Below, piece after piece: positions 12,221 through 22,262 of a stretch of 64,000 bases of DNA. The stretch is from Argentina anserina (lineage: Eukaryota > Streptophyta > Magnoliopsida > Rosales > Rosaceae). Each line of letters starts with the position of its first letter. The stretch's first letter is position 1. The stretch spans positions 9,745,395 to 9,809,394 of the forward strand of contig NC_065878.1 in the NCBI RefSeq assembly GCF_933775445.1, given 5' to 3'. The position numbers were made by a program, and so were the translations under genes. A model generated the notes under the pieces. It was not told where the DNA came from. It saw only the letters and a list, made by a program, of their open reading frames with translations, and did not search any database.

Positions 12221-12684
12221 GAAACTCCTGAAAGCTGTCATACTGAATGTGATGCGTAAAGCCTAAAACGCTTTTATTGAGTGCTGTCAAGTCTATGAAA
12301 TGAGAGCAGTCAAGCAATTAGGTCGTTTACGTTTTTCAAACTCTTGAAAGCCGCCATGCTGAATGTGATGCGTAAAGCCTAAAACGCTTTTATTGAGTGT
12401 TGTCAAGTCTATGAAATGAGAGCAGTCAAACGATTAAGTAGTTTAGGTTCTTCAAACTCTTGAAAGCCGCCAAGATGAATGTGATGCGTAAAGCTTAAAA
12501 CGCTTTTATTGAGTGTTGTCAAGTCTATAAATTAAGAGCAGTCAAGCGATTAGGTCTTTTACGTTATTCAAACTCTTAAAAGCCACCGTGGTGAATGTGA
12601 TGCGTAAAGCCTAAAACGCTTTCATTGAGTGTTGTCAAGTCTATGAATTGAGAGCAGTCAAGTGATTAGGTCGTTTACGTTCTT
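12221..12684 (+). repeat. 116-bp tandem array, four copies
   Basis: Four head-to-tail units of exactly 116 bases (12221-12336, 12337-12452, 12453-12568, 12569-12684), recognised by the phrase GAATGTGATGCGTAAAGC at 12245, 12361, 12477 and 12593. Units differ by a few substitutions each. The array lies in the untranslated region between integrase and the captured LRR gene piece. Confidence 0.93.
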
Positions 12685-12984
12685 CAAATCCGCCAGAAAT
12701 CAACGTGTTTCGAAAACAGTCAAATGGCTAGATCAACCGCGACTCACAAATTGTCGTCAAAATCCTACAAAAAAATATTTAAAAAAGGGGGTCAAAATCA
12801 GACCATGATACTCCTAAATAAAATTAAAAATAAATAAATATGCAAATAGAAAGAAAGACGAAAAGCATTTGTGCCTACACCATAGAAGCCACTTCTCCCC
12901 CAAATTGGTTCACGGTTCTTATTTCTCATGAGATGAAATCACTAAAGCAAGAAAACAAGGGCAAACTCAAATGCAGATCTAAAT

Positions 12985-14067
12985 GGATCGAGTCATCAAA
13001 GCCGCGAGAGCATCCGGTTCTCTCAACCTCTCTAATCACTCTCTGAAGCTCGTCCCCGATGAGGTCTACAAAAGCGTCAACGTCGTCGACGAAGACGAGA
13101 AGTGGTGGGAGACTGTGGAGCTACAGAAGCTGATTCTAGCTCATAATGAAATGGAGGTACTCAAAGATGAGCTGAGGAATTTGCCTATGCTGATTGTGCT
13201 CAATGTCAGCCATAATAAGCTCTCTAAGCTCCCGGCCGCAATCAGAGAGCTTGCAATGCTAAAGTCGCTAAACGTGTCGTTTAACTTGCTTGGGAAGCTG
13301 CCGGAGGAGATTGGATCGGCAACTGCTCTTGTCAAAATTGATTGTTCAAATAACCAGTTGAAGGAACTCCTAAGCTCGCTTGGAAGATGCTAAGATCTAT
13401 TAGATTTCAAGGTGTCAAACAATGTTGTCATCAGCTTGCCAGAAGATCTAGCAAACTACTCAAAATTAATGAAATTGGACATGGAGGGAAATAAGCTCAC
13501 AAATCTATATGAGAAGTTGATTGGATCGTGGACAATGCTTACAGAAATTAATGCATCAAAAAATATGCTCAGTGGAATACCAGACAATATTGGAAACCTT
13601 TCTCGTCTGATCGGCTTGACCTTCACCAGAACAAAATTTCAGCAATCCTTGTTTCAATTGTTAGTTGTTCTTCACTTGTGGAAGTCCACATGGGGAATAA
13701 TGCACTCTCTACGTTACCTTCAGAGATCATGGCACTTTCTTCCCTTGGAACTCTAGATCTGCAATCAAACCAGTTGAAGGAGTATTCAGTGGACGCATGT
13801 AATTTTCATCTTTCATTATTGAATCTTTCAAATAATTCATTGTCTGAATTGCCCTTTGAATCAGGCAAGATGACTACCCTACGAAGACTTTTGCTTACTG
13901 GAAACCATATACGAACTGTTCGAAGCACATTGGTGTCGGGACCAACTCCTACTTTATTAAAGTATTTGCGGAGCAGGCTTTCCCAGAGTGAAGATGTTGA
14001 AGCTATAACTACAACAAAAGAAGAAATTGATTGCAGAATAGAAATTGGAAATCGGGTTGGAAAGTGA
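12985..14067 (+). pseudogene. captured LRRC40-like leucine-rich-repeat gene fragment (N-terminal half)
   Basis: Begins with a plausible ATG at 12983-12985 ([20 protein letters not shown]) and reads through intracellular LRRs of the consensus LxxLxLxxNxLxx[22 protein letters not shown], then [40 protein letters not shown] and [20 protein letters not shown]. It ends near the linker between LRR blocks ([17 protein letters not shown]). It is broken by a stop at about 13392 and a frameshift near 13630-13680. No intron interrupts about 1.1 kb, which suggests capture of a processed transcript. About 140 bases of leader-like sequence precede the ATG (12840-12982). The second half of the usual protein is absent. 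It sits in sense inside the Gypsy element, downstream of integrase and upstream of the 3' LTR. Family call rests on the plant protein related to animal LRRC40. Confidence 0.75.
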
Positions 14068-14142
14068 GCACGCCACCATGTGTAATGTGTTATATGTCGG
14101 AATCAATCAATTACAGAACCAAAGCAAATGACATTGTCGGCA

Positions 14143-14460
14143 AGCTATCATGGCTAGACATTATGGTTACATGTAATAGTAAAAGGGTTTGTAAAAAGGG
14201 TTTATAAAAAGTTAGCATTGCTGTGTAAAAAGCTAGCATTGAAGATGATTACATGTAACAATAAAAGGGTTTGTAAAAAGTTCACATTGTCGTGATTCAC
14301 TTCATTCTTGTTTAGGTGGGTATTGCGTGCTCAATATTCAAGCTATCATGGCTAGGCATTATGCCTTTGGTGGACTGAAAGAAAAAGCTGACATATATTG
14401 TTAAAGCTATCATGGCTAGGCATTATGCCTTTGGCAGACTGAAAGAAAAGGCTGAGGCTA
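14143..14460 (+). repeat. direct repeats between the two captured gene fragments
   Basis: A segment of about 50 bases beginning AGCTATCATGGCTAGGCATT occurs at about 14340 and again at about 14404, followed each time by a near-identical stretch ending GACTGAAAGAAAA-GCTGA. A shorter related piece (AAGCTATCATGGCTAGACAT) lies at about 14143. Around it, TTACATGTAA-AATAAAAGGGTTTGTAAAAAG also occurs twice (14168 and 14250). Origin unknown. Confidence 0.7.
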
Positions 14461-14508
14461 TGTTGAAGGTGATGATTGAACTAGTCTTAAGGTAAATCAT
14501 CGAAGACA

Positions 14509-15012
14509 ATGGAGAAACAGCTGCCTATGAAGCATGAGCATGTGATATATTGTAGACTATCCAAGAGGCAACAGAACTTGTATGAAGACTTTATTGCTAG
14601 CTCGGAAACACAAGCAACTCTGGCAAGTACCAACTTCTTTGGAATGATAAGTATAATAATGCAACTTCGTAAAGTTTGCAATCATCCTGACTTATTTGAA
14701 GGTCGTCCAATTGTTAGTTCCTTTGATATGAATGGTATATACATGTAACTGAGTTCTTCAATATGTTCTATGCTTTCGCCTGGACCATTTTCTATGATAG
14801 ACCTCAAGGGGTTGTGGTTTCTATTTACTCATCTAGATTTTAGCATGACATCTTGGGAGAGCGATGAAGTTAAAGCTCTTGCTACCCCATCAAGTTTGAT
14901 CAAAGACCGTGTTAATCTGATGCATATTGAAGATATCAGTGGGTTCAGACATCATAAATATTGTAACAAGGTCCATGAGATGAATATTTTCGAAAACATT
15001 CAGAAGTCATAA
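14509..15012 (+). pseudogene. captured PIE1/SWR1-type chromatin-remodelling ATPase fragment
   Basis: Translates as EKQLPMKHEHVIYCRLSKRQ, then LYEDFIASSETQATLAST, FFGMISIIMQLRKVCNHPDL and FEGRPIVSSFDM. After an in-frame stop (about 14746) it continues ICSMLSPGPFS, FTHLDFSMTSWESDEVKALA, PSSLIKDRVNLMHIEDI and MNIFENIQKS. This is the linker after the first helicase lobe of the SWR1-class Snf2 ATPase PIE1, the catalytic subunit that deposits H2A.Z. Only about 165 residues of a protein of some 2,000 are present, with one stop and a few extra residues (HHKYCNK). It lies in the same orientation as the host element, just before the 3' LTR, and is not a functional gene. Confidence 0.8.
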
Positions 15013-15139
15013 GGAAAGATTACTACAAAATCTGCAGAACCTCAAAAGCTAGCTCCACAAATTCTCAAAATCAAAGTGCATACTTCAAACTGCGCTTGTG
15101 ACGACGACATGTCTGCAACACGACTTAAAGGGAAGCATT

Positions 15140-15853
15140 TATAAACACATGAAATTTAATGAAGTAAATCATCTTCATTAAATGATTAAATCGACCAAGA
15201 ATCCAACAAAATTGCACACGTAGCCCAAATGCCAACAAAGTTAGTGCAGATCCGAATAAAACTCGTGTCAGCACATAAATGGATGATCGTAATCGAAGAT
15301 ACGTGATTCCAACTTAAATCGGAAATTGAATGTCATTGGCGATTTGAAATGGTAATCGGACATTTGATTAAATTAAGATTTTTTTAACGATTATAATTAA
15401 AGTATTATTATTATTATTATTTTAGTGTCATTAAAATATTCTATAAAAAAAGAAGTCTTGACACTATAAATATCCCTTCCAATATGAATAGGAGGGGACT
15501 TGAGAATAAGAGAGAAAATCACTTGAGCAAGATCACTATCGAGAAATTCCAAAGTCTCTCAAGTCCACGAAGAATCATCAAGCTACTAAATCGCTCGTTC
15601 TTCATCAAATCTGAATCCAAACTCAAGTCCACGAAGAATCATCAAGCTACTAAATCACTCGTTCTTCATCAAATCCAAATCCAAACTCAAATTCTCAAGA
15701 TCAAGTGCATGTCACCCTTGAGTCAAGTTACATACGGAGATAGAATTAGAGGAGTTCACAAAGATTCTAACATCGCGCTTGATTATCAATAAATTACATT
15801 TTATTTGTACACGTGTCTTGCATTCTCATTTGTTTTCAGATTCTTGTTCTACA
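15140..15853 (+). repeat. 3' LTR of the Gypsy element, with a 64-bp internal duplication
   Basis: 714 bases aligned to the 5' LTR. Its first bases read TATAAACAC where the 5' copy has TGTAGACAC, so the terminal TG is mutated. It ends TTCTACA and is followed by the CCTAC target-site duplication. A 64-base stretch starting GTCCACGAAGAATCATCAAG at 15563 is repeated at 15627, which accounts for most of the length difference from the 5' LTR. Confidence 0.9.
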
Positions 15854-15858
15854 CCTAC

Positions 15859-16122
15859 AACATACCTAGTCAAGGGCAATTATATTCTAAGTTCATAATC
15901 AATTAAACTTCCATCTCAAGTGTCAATCATAACTCAAAAATCAATTGAATGAGGAACCAAAAATTAAACAAACTTCTGACTCTTTACCTCTTTTTCATTC
16001 ATCTGTAGAAGAAAACACATTCATAGCCAAAACATACAAGAGTGGTTGTACTGGAGCTCCACTTATGGTATAGATCTTGCATAATCAAATTCTTATAAAC
16101 AAGCACATTATAAGAAAATCGG
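15859..16122. other. spacer between Gypsy element and PORR gene
   Basis: AT-rich sequence downstream of the PORR stop codon, probably its 3' UTR. No other feature seen. Confidence 0.4.
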
Positions 16123-18313
16123 TTACTGAGAACACTCCCCGTCTCTTTGGTCTACATTACCAGAATCCGAACCAAAGTCCAGATTAGAGTTCCCTACATC
16201 TCTTTGGTCTACATTCTCAGACTCCAAACTCAAGTCCACCTTCGTACTCTCTCTATTTCCTCTATCTTTAATCATAGGTTCCAGATCCAGCTCCTTATTC
16301 CCACAACCAGCTAACTGGCCATTCACTCTCCTATTCTTCAAGATGGAGTCAGCAGTGCTCATCAACCTAATATACTTCTTCCTCACTTCCAAAAGTGGAT
16401 GCTTCTCAACAGCAGACTCATCACAGTAACCCTCTTTAAGAATTGCCGTACAAGTCTTCTTCCTACAAGACAGATAAAAAATCTCAGGATGTCTCTCGAA
16501 TGCTCTGTGCAGTTTCTGCTGGAGTCCCAAATACTTCTTGACACACTTGATCTTCTTCCTCTCTGCTGAATGCTCAACAAATAGACTAAGCAACTCATGA
16601 AGAAGCCCCACAACTCGTTTCTCAGATGCATCAGTATCCGGCTGTAAATGTGAAAAATCCTCATACGGTGAAACATAGGGGAGACTCTGAAACTCTTTTA
16701 ACCAATCTTCAATCTTGTTCCTCAACCTCAAACCCTTGGAAGGGAAAAGCGGGAACCCAATTGCCTCCATTGACCCTCCAAAATACACCCCTTTTTTCAT
16801 TGCATTCCTTTGCACCACAGACAAGAACTCTTCACCACTGTCAACAGCTAATCCTTCTAACCCATCTTCCATTGTCACGAACCGAAAAGATCCATCGAGA
16901 TTCTTTTCCGGGTAGTGCAGAAAATCCTCAGGCAAACCCAAATACCACTCCATCCCCTCAATAATTTTCAAAGGCAAAACCTTTTCTTTACTCATCAAGA
17001 TCAACTTTTTCAGCCTATCCCTCAAATCCTCCCTACAATCCTCATACCCTCTTCTCTTCCCTATCAATCTCGGCTGCTTCTGGGGTCGGGGTCAATTTGA
17101 ACCAGGGATAATTGTATTCCCCAGAGAACTCCGCAAAAACTGATGGAAACTCCTCAAAAAGGTGGCAACTTTCATGGGTACATCTAATGCAAAACCCTTT
17201 TTGGACACTTGATAGATTGGGATACAATCTTTGGGATCCTCAGCAATGCAGTTCTTGAGATTAATGATGGGTTTAAGCACTACGGACTTGTCAATGTGCT
17301 CAATGTTGTCAAAGTACGAGTCTTTCTTCCATTTCATATAGACATTAACATAGTGTTTGAGCCTAAAATAATACTCCGGTATTATATAGACTACTTAGGC
17401 CCGTGGACTGGATATTTGGGGAAAGTATATCACAAAACAAGATTATCTGCCGTATTGGAATAGATTTAGGGGACTATCGCCGTATAGAATCTGAGTTGAT
17501 TAAGGAAGGTGAATCTAAATCAACTAGGAGGTTCTTAGGTCTTGATTCGCAATAAAGAACAATTTGTTTTCTCTAGATAAGGAGGGTTGAATGCGCAGAA
17601 TAACACACGCAACGTCAAACAAACTATCGCGCAACCGCATAGTCAAAGTCTCCCCACGGAGCAAAAGTCCGATTAGATTCAGCAACCAAGTCTCCCATCG
17701 GAGCGGAGCTACCCAGATGCACGCCTCGCGCTACATGTAGCAACAAGTCCGATTAACTTCGGCAATTCGAGTCAAGTCCATCGAGTCGCTAGCCTAGCTT
17801 CTAGCAAACCCAAAGCCTGCACTAGTCAGCAAATTTCATTCGCGAGAGAGTCCTGCTATTAACGGCACAGTATAAGCTCTGCTTTTCCCCAAACGGTCAA
17901 AAGTAAGATCGACCATCTACTTGAGGTGGAGTGAAAGGTACCTAGAAACTCCGGTTGTGTATAGGTCATTCGAACTTCAGCGGTTTATCAGCAACTGCGG
18001 AGCAATCGTCTGAGAGGAAGACAGTACGTGGAGCGCGATCATTGTCAAACAAAGCAACAGTTGTACCTAACTCGAAGGTACTGGCACGCCAGCAAAAACA
18101 GAGAACGAATGGCTGAACCATCTAGAGTTCGGCACCGGGGCTTGCTGATTGTTCTCTGAGGAGGATCCGTTTTCCCAGGTCGAACACATAGCCGGATTTC
18201 TGGGTGTAAATGTAAGCAGGGTTTTGGGGTTGGTACAAACAAGAAAATATTGACTTTTGATGAGGGGAGAGTAGCTTTCTGAGGGTTTTGGAAGTGGGTT
18301 TGTTCAGTAACAT
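16123..18313 (-). pseudogene. PORR-domain organellar RNA-binding protein, disrupted by a solo LTR
   Basis: The minus strand encodes a PORR (plant organelle RNA recognition) protein, a family that promotes group II intron splicing in mitochondria or plastids. The start is the ATG at 18311-18313. The first residues (MLLNKPTSKTLRKLLSPHQK) look like a mitochondrial presequence: basic, Ser/Leu-rich and without acids. The reading frame is interrupted at 18187 by an 833-base LTR. With one copy of the CTATG duplication removed, the host codons rejoin as QKSGYVNVYMKWKKDSYFDN, the normal start of the domain. The rest reads VVLKPIINLKNCIAEDPKDC, FALDVPMKVATFLR, FPSVFAEFSGEYNYPWFKLT, and an open 16123-17067 stretch (LPLKIIEGMEWYLGLPEDFL). 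Two more breaks exist: one base missing near 17150 (between ATFLR and FPSVF) and two missing near 17050 (at EEKRV/YEDC). Excluding the insertion the locus would encode about 450 residues, normal for the family. It lacks introns. Confidence 0.88.
17354..18186. mobile_element. solo LTR inserted in the PORR coding sequence
   Basis: 833 bases starting TGTTTGAG and ending CGAACA on the plus strand (TG...CA termini, with short TGTT/AACA inverted ends), flanked by CATAG at 17349-17353 and again at 18187-18191 (CTATG on the gene strand). No coding sequence or second LTR is seen between. It contains a moderately GC-rich stretch (17600-18060) unlike the AT-rich surroundings. Presence of one LTR with an intact 5-bp duplication is the expected product of LTR-LTR recombination. 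Family not identified. Confidence 0.85.
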
Positions 18314-20149
18314 TATAGGGATTTAGGATATAGTATCTATGGGGTTGAATAGAATCAATTAAATTATGGTGGATTTGCAAAGTTAGAGATTGAGGAGGAG
18401 TACCGGGTAAGAGGGAGAGATGTGGCTGCAGCGATGGCTTGACATGGTTTCAGTTCAGTTCCAATAATCTCTCAGTTTAGTTTTCAGAGTCTAAAGACCA
18501 CGGGGACGAGAGGAGGCCACTCTCAGTCCCTCACTCCCTCGACCACACTTGTTTATTCACCGGATAATCAAATTTCAACTCAAAATTTTAAATATTTCAC
18601 TTTTATCTTTAAAAGTAAAAAATAATAATAAAATAAAACATATTTAACAATAAATAAAATAAAGTATTAAACTCATGCAACACCTTCAAGAACTCGTCAT
18701 ATGACCGTTTGGTACTATTTTCATGCATATTGTATTCTAATTACGGTCTTTTATTCTTAATCTTCAATATTGTCACCACATATAACTATATAGTCTATAT
18801 ATATAACTATACATCTATAACTATATATATATAACTATATAACTCTATGTATATATCTATATATATATATAATTAAAATATGGCTTCTTATAAAAAGTCT
18901 TTTTTGATACCTAAAACTGATTAGATCCACAACCGAGATGGAGCCATCCCAGGAACCCAGAAGCGAAGCTATCCCTCCACACACAAGAATCCATCTCAGG
19001 ATTAGAACCTACAATACAATAACCATGGAGGCCACACCTAGTCTAACTCTTAAGTCGGAACTAGAGGCTCTGAATATTGGAAGGAGTAATGCCCTTTCTT
19101 TTTCACCTGGAATTGAACTGTAAGAGAACCAATCCATTGTCGAAGAACAGGTGTCGGTGGCTCTTGTGTGCCTCATTTATGCTGGTGTCATACCTTACCA
19201 TATTGTGCTGAACACTCATAAAAGCCGTGGGATTACCCCCCCCCCCCGAACCGTACAAGATAGTTACCACCTATCATACGACTTTCTAACTTCACTTCTT
19301 TTTCTAGTCGTTCCACTCTATCGATCGGGATATGGTAAGATGATGATGATGTTTAATCTAGGGGCTAAAGACTAAACTTGGGGTTTAAGGGGGGTTTAAT
19401 TAGGAAAAAGTCGAGTACGAAGATTTCAAAATTAGAATAAAGTCAGTTTGCTAATTCTCTTATAGCGTTGCCATTAAAATTGATAATATTTACAAAGCTA
19501 CCACTGAAATAACCCGTAGACCAGAGCTTTTGATTTCTCAATTCAACCAGCAAGACTGTAAGACTACGCCTTTGCTTGCTTCAGTCGGCGTTGATACGAA
19601 GCCCGCACCAGAGGAGAACTGATTGGCGAAGCGCGCCGCTTCCAAAATCGACGAAAGGCTCTGGTTGTACTACCCCCAACACATTCACGAGCAAACGAAG
19701 TCACTGATCCAATCAAGTAAAGGCTGACCTGGTTTGGTGGATCTCGCATCTAGAAGTCAAGAGATCTCGCGCCGTCGCTCCATTCCTCCATATCATTACG
19801 ATACTCTCCGACAGAGACCGCGCGTCGTCGAAGCTCCAAACCCAATCCACATCCTCGCTCATCCTCTAATACTTATGTAGCCACCTTTGTTAATTTTGGC
19901 CGGAGTAGGAGCCAACTTGGGTTGAGCTTTCGTGGCGGAGATGGAGCGAGTGGAAGTAGTTGCTGGAGGTAGCCGTCGCCAAAAACACCAAAGTCGGTGA
20001 AGATGGTCAGCAATGGGTGCACACAATAGCTTTTGGGTGTCCACAGAAAATTGTGATATGAATTTCTTGTTGTCAATTCAATTATGAACTAAGTTTTGAC
20101 GACTCTACAATCCTGACAACGTACATCTTGTGTTTCTGATTGGGTACTG
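18314..20149. other. intergenic spacer
   Basis: Upstream region of the PORR gene followed by AT-rich DNA. It contains TATA-type low-complexity sequence at about 18790-18870 and a run of C at about 19239-19249. GC-richer sequence with short frames lies at 19560-20040, but none has a recognisable domain. I see no gene here. Confidence 0.45.
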
Positions 20150-20500
20150 TGTCACCGATCTACCTATCACATTAGCCGTCACACGACTTGTTGCACTATA
20201 CATCATAGAACAAAATTAGTGTGACAGGTAGTGTGATAGGTAGTGTGGTTAGGGGTGTGACATCACATTAATGTTGATATTTGGATCGTATGAGTTGATT
20301 TAAGAAGTTTAAGATCACATAATAAACAAAGGTTCATTATTTGTAGTCATTTTTCTTCTTCTTCTTCTTCTTTTTCTTCTTCTTGTCATAACATAGTCAT
20401 ATAAAATAGTGTGACAACGGGTATGACGGGTAGTGTGATAGTCAGTATGATAGGTAGTGTGACAGGTAGTGTGACAACATGTGTGACATGATGAGAGAAA
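20150..20500. repeat. degenerate GTGTGACAGGTA repeat cluster with inverted copies
   Basis: The phrase GTGTGA(C/T)AGGTA recurs many times on the plus strand (about 20219-20262 and 20408-20490), and its inverse complement occurs at about 20160-20190 (CTACCTATCACATTAGCCGT). A short CTT-rich stretch (20353-20384) lies between. It may be the end of a transposon with subterminal repeats; no target-site duplication was recognised. Confidence 0.5.
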
Positions 20501-21015
20501 ATGACTAAATATGCGAAATGATGTTAAAATTCAAAGGAGATTGATATGAGTATGTTCAGAATGAAGAGAATAATTAAATTAGGAAACCTTAAGCTCTGAT
20601 TTTGCCGTAATTGCTTAGAGCACCGCCATCGACGGCAGCAGCTCCTTGCGAGGGTTGTTGCGCATTGTACGGTGGTTAGTTCAGAGTGTGTAGGGTATCA
20701 AATGAAAAAGGGGAAAGAGATATTTCCAACGGTACTAACCACTCTCAAGACTCAAATACATAGCCGGACATCAAAGTTATAGACGGAATTAGAAAAAGAA
20801 GATGATGAAGAAAAAGGGTAAAATTGTCTAGAAAATATTTTTAAAGTGACTATTTTCTAATTTTGTTCTAAACTAGTTGACTATTTTCTAATTTCTAGTC
20901 AATTGAGATGACATTTTTATAACTGGAAAATAAGTGATAACCTTTTTTTAATTTATGATGGGAAATTATATTATTTTATAATTTATCTGTTTAAATATTG
21001 TCACCACGCACACAC

Positions 21016-21062
<47 letters not shown>

Positions 21063-22119
21063 TATATAGAGTTGTAGAGTAGAGAAAATATTAAGTAAAA
21101 AGAATGAAAGTTATATAGAGAAGAAGACATTGCGAAAAATTTTGAATAGAGAAAATAACATAGGATAATAAGACGAGTTAAAAGAAAAATGAAAGAGATA
21201 TTCATTTCAGTTTGATCTTATTTAATTGTGTAATTTTACAATATTTATAATTTTTTTTCTAAGGGTAAAAGTGAAATTTTTAGGTTTAAATATGATTGTG
21301 GGTTGAACAAAAAAGACGTGGGTGGCAATAAACGCACCCTCGCTCCCTCTTTCTTTCCCTCAGTCACTCTCTTGTGCAGCGAGATTAGTATGCACGCGCC
21401 AAGGCACGTGTAGAGAGTACCACACATGTGCGGGAGTTAGTGTACAATTTCCTAGTCTCACTCTACCTGTGTGTGTTTTGATTTTGATTTAGAATTTGGG
21501 GCAAATTTGATAGTTGATTATTGTCTTTTGGCCTTCAAGTATTATATTCTGGTGTTCGATTGTTCATAACTTCATATATAATAATGTTTGTAGCCTTGTA
21601 GGGTTGTAGGCTTGCAATTTGGGTAGAGCTAAAATTTTGGAATTTGGCAGTCAAAACATGAATATGTCAATTTGATGTAAACACCAAAACAAGGAGAGCA
21701 TTTGAACAGAGCCATGGTCCCTGAGCCACCTTCACACTATGCTGTGTTGCAGTGCTTTCTTTTATTAGGAACTATCACGAGGTATGTAGTGATCTCTAAT
21801 GTGCGTTCTTAACATCCTGGCCTGCATGCAGGCTTTGGTAAAACCAGTAAATGAAGTTGATCAATAACTATATAATAAGGAGTTCAAATTGAGAAACTAA
21901 ATATAAATCCACTAGAATTATAAACTAATTAAACTTGTATATTAAAGCAGATGTTGCTCAATACTTGTTCCCTTGTTTGTATATACTATATAGGTACATA
22001 TATGCATATGAGAATATATATGGGTAAGATTCAGGGTTATGCTTGTTTTCACTCTAGAGCATATACTGCGTAACTGGGATATGCCTTAATTATTAATGAA
22101 TCTCTTGTGAAACATCCTA
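20501..22119. other. intergenic spacer
   Basis: AT-rich DNA on both sides of the AT microsatellite. Open frames here are made of low-complexity sequence. No gene or element terminus could be supported. Confidence 0.45.
21019..21060. repeat. AT microsatellite
   Basis: About 20 uninterrupted TA units, preceded by CACGCACACACAGA. Low-complexity repeat with no coding content. Confidence 0.9.
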
Positions 22120-22262
22120 CCAATTTCCAGTGGCGGATCTAGGATTACTAAATTTGGGATGTTTGAAATTTTAAACCAAATAAGAAGAAAATAGTGAAAA
22201 TATCGATAATGTCAAATAATTTTATTAATTGAAATAAAAATGGATACGACAAAAAAGTTAAA

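Larger units (their letters stand above)
6685..15853 (+). mobile_element. Ty3/Gypsy LTR retrotransposon, Tat-type, defective, with captured host sequence
   Basis: A 9.2-kb element bounded by two related LTRs (6685-7327 and 15140-15853), both ending TTCTACA, and by a perfect 5-bp target-site duplication CCTAC at 6680-6684 and 15854-15858. A primer-binding-site-like TGGCACGCCCAGTGGGAC begins at 7331, three bases after the LTR. A purine run (AAAGGGAAG) precedes the 3' LTR. The internal part runs gag, reverse transcriptase/RNase H, a second archaeal-type RNase H, integrase, then about 3 kb of non-retroviral sequence holding a tandem array and two host gene fragments. The extra RNase H before integrase is the hallmark of the Tat lineage. 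Gag-pol has many stops, frameshifts and two domain deletions, so it cannot move by itself. The LTRs differ at numerous positions by eye and the 3' LTR has an internal duplication, so the insertion is not recent. Confidence 0.93.

Noticed and set aside
12221..12684. CRISPR-like array
   Set aside because: Units are contiguous 116-bp tandem repeats without unique spacers, inside a plant retrotransposon.
18065..18095. TGGCACGCCAG near 18081 as a primer-binding site of a full retrotransposon
   Set aside because: It lies inside the solo LTR bounded by the CTATG duplication, and no second LTR or coding region accompanies it.
17354..18186. An intron in the PORR gene
   Set aside because: The segment has TG...CA ends and a 5-bp direct duplication of exon sequence rather than GT/AG ends, which fits an LTR insertion better.
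18045..18380. 111-codon minus-strand frame as a separate gene
   Set aside because: It is an overlapping frame; the real coding sequence there is the 5' end of the PORR gene starting at 18313, which runs into the solo LTR.
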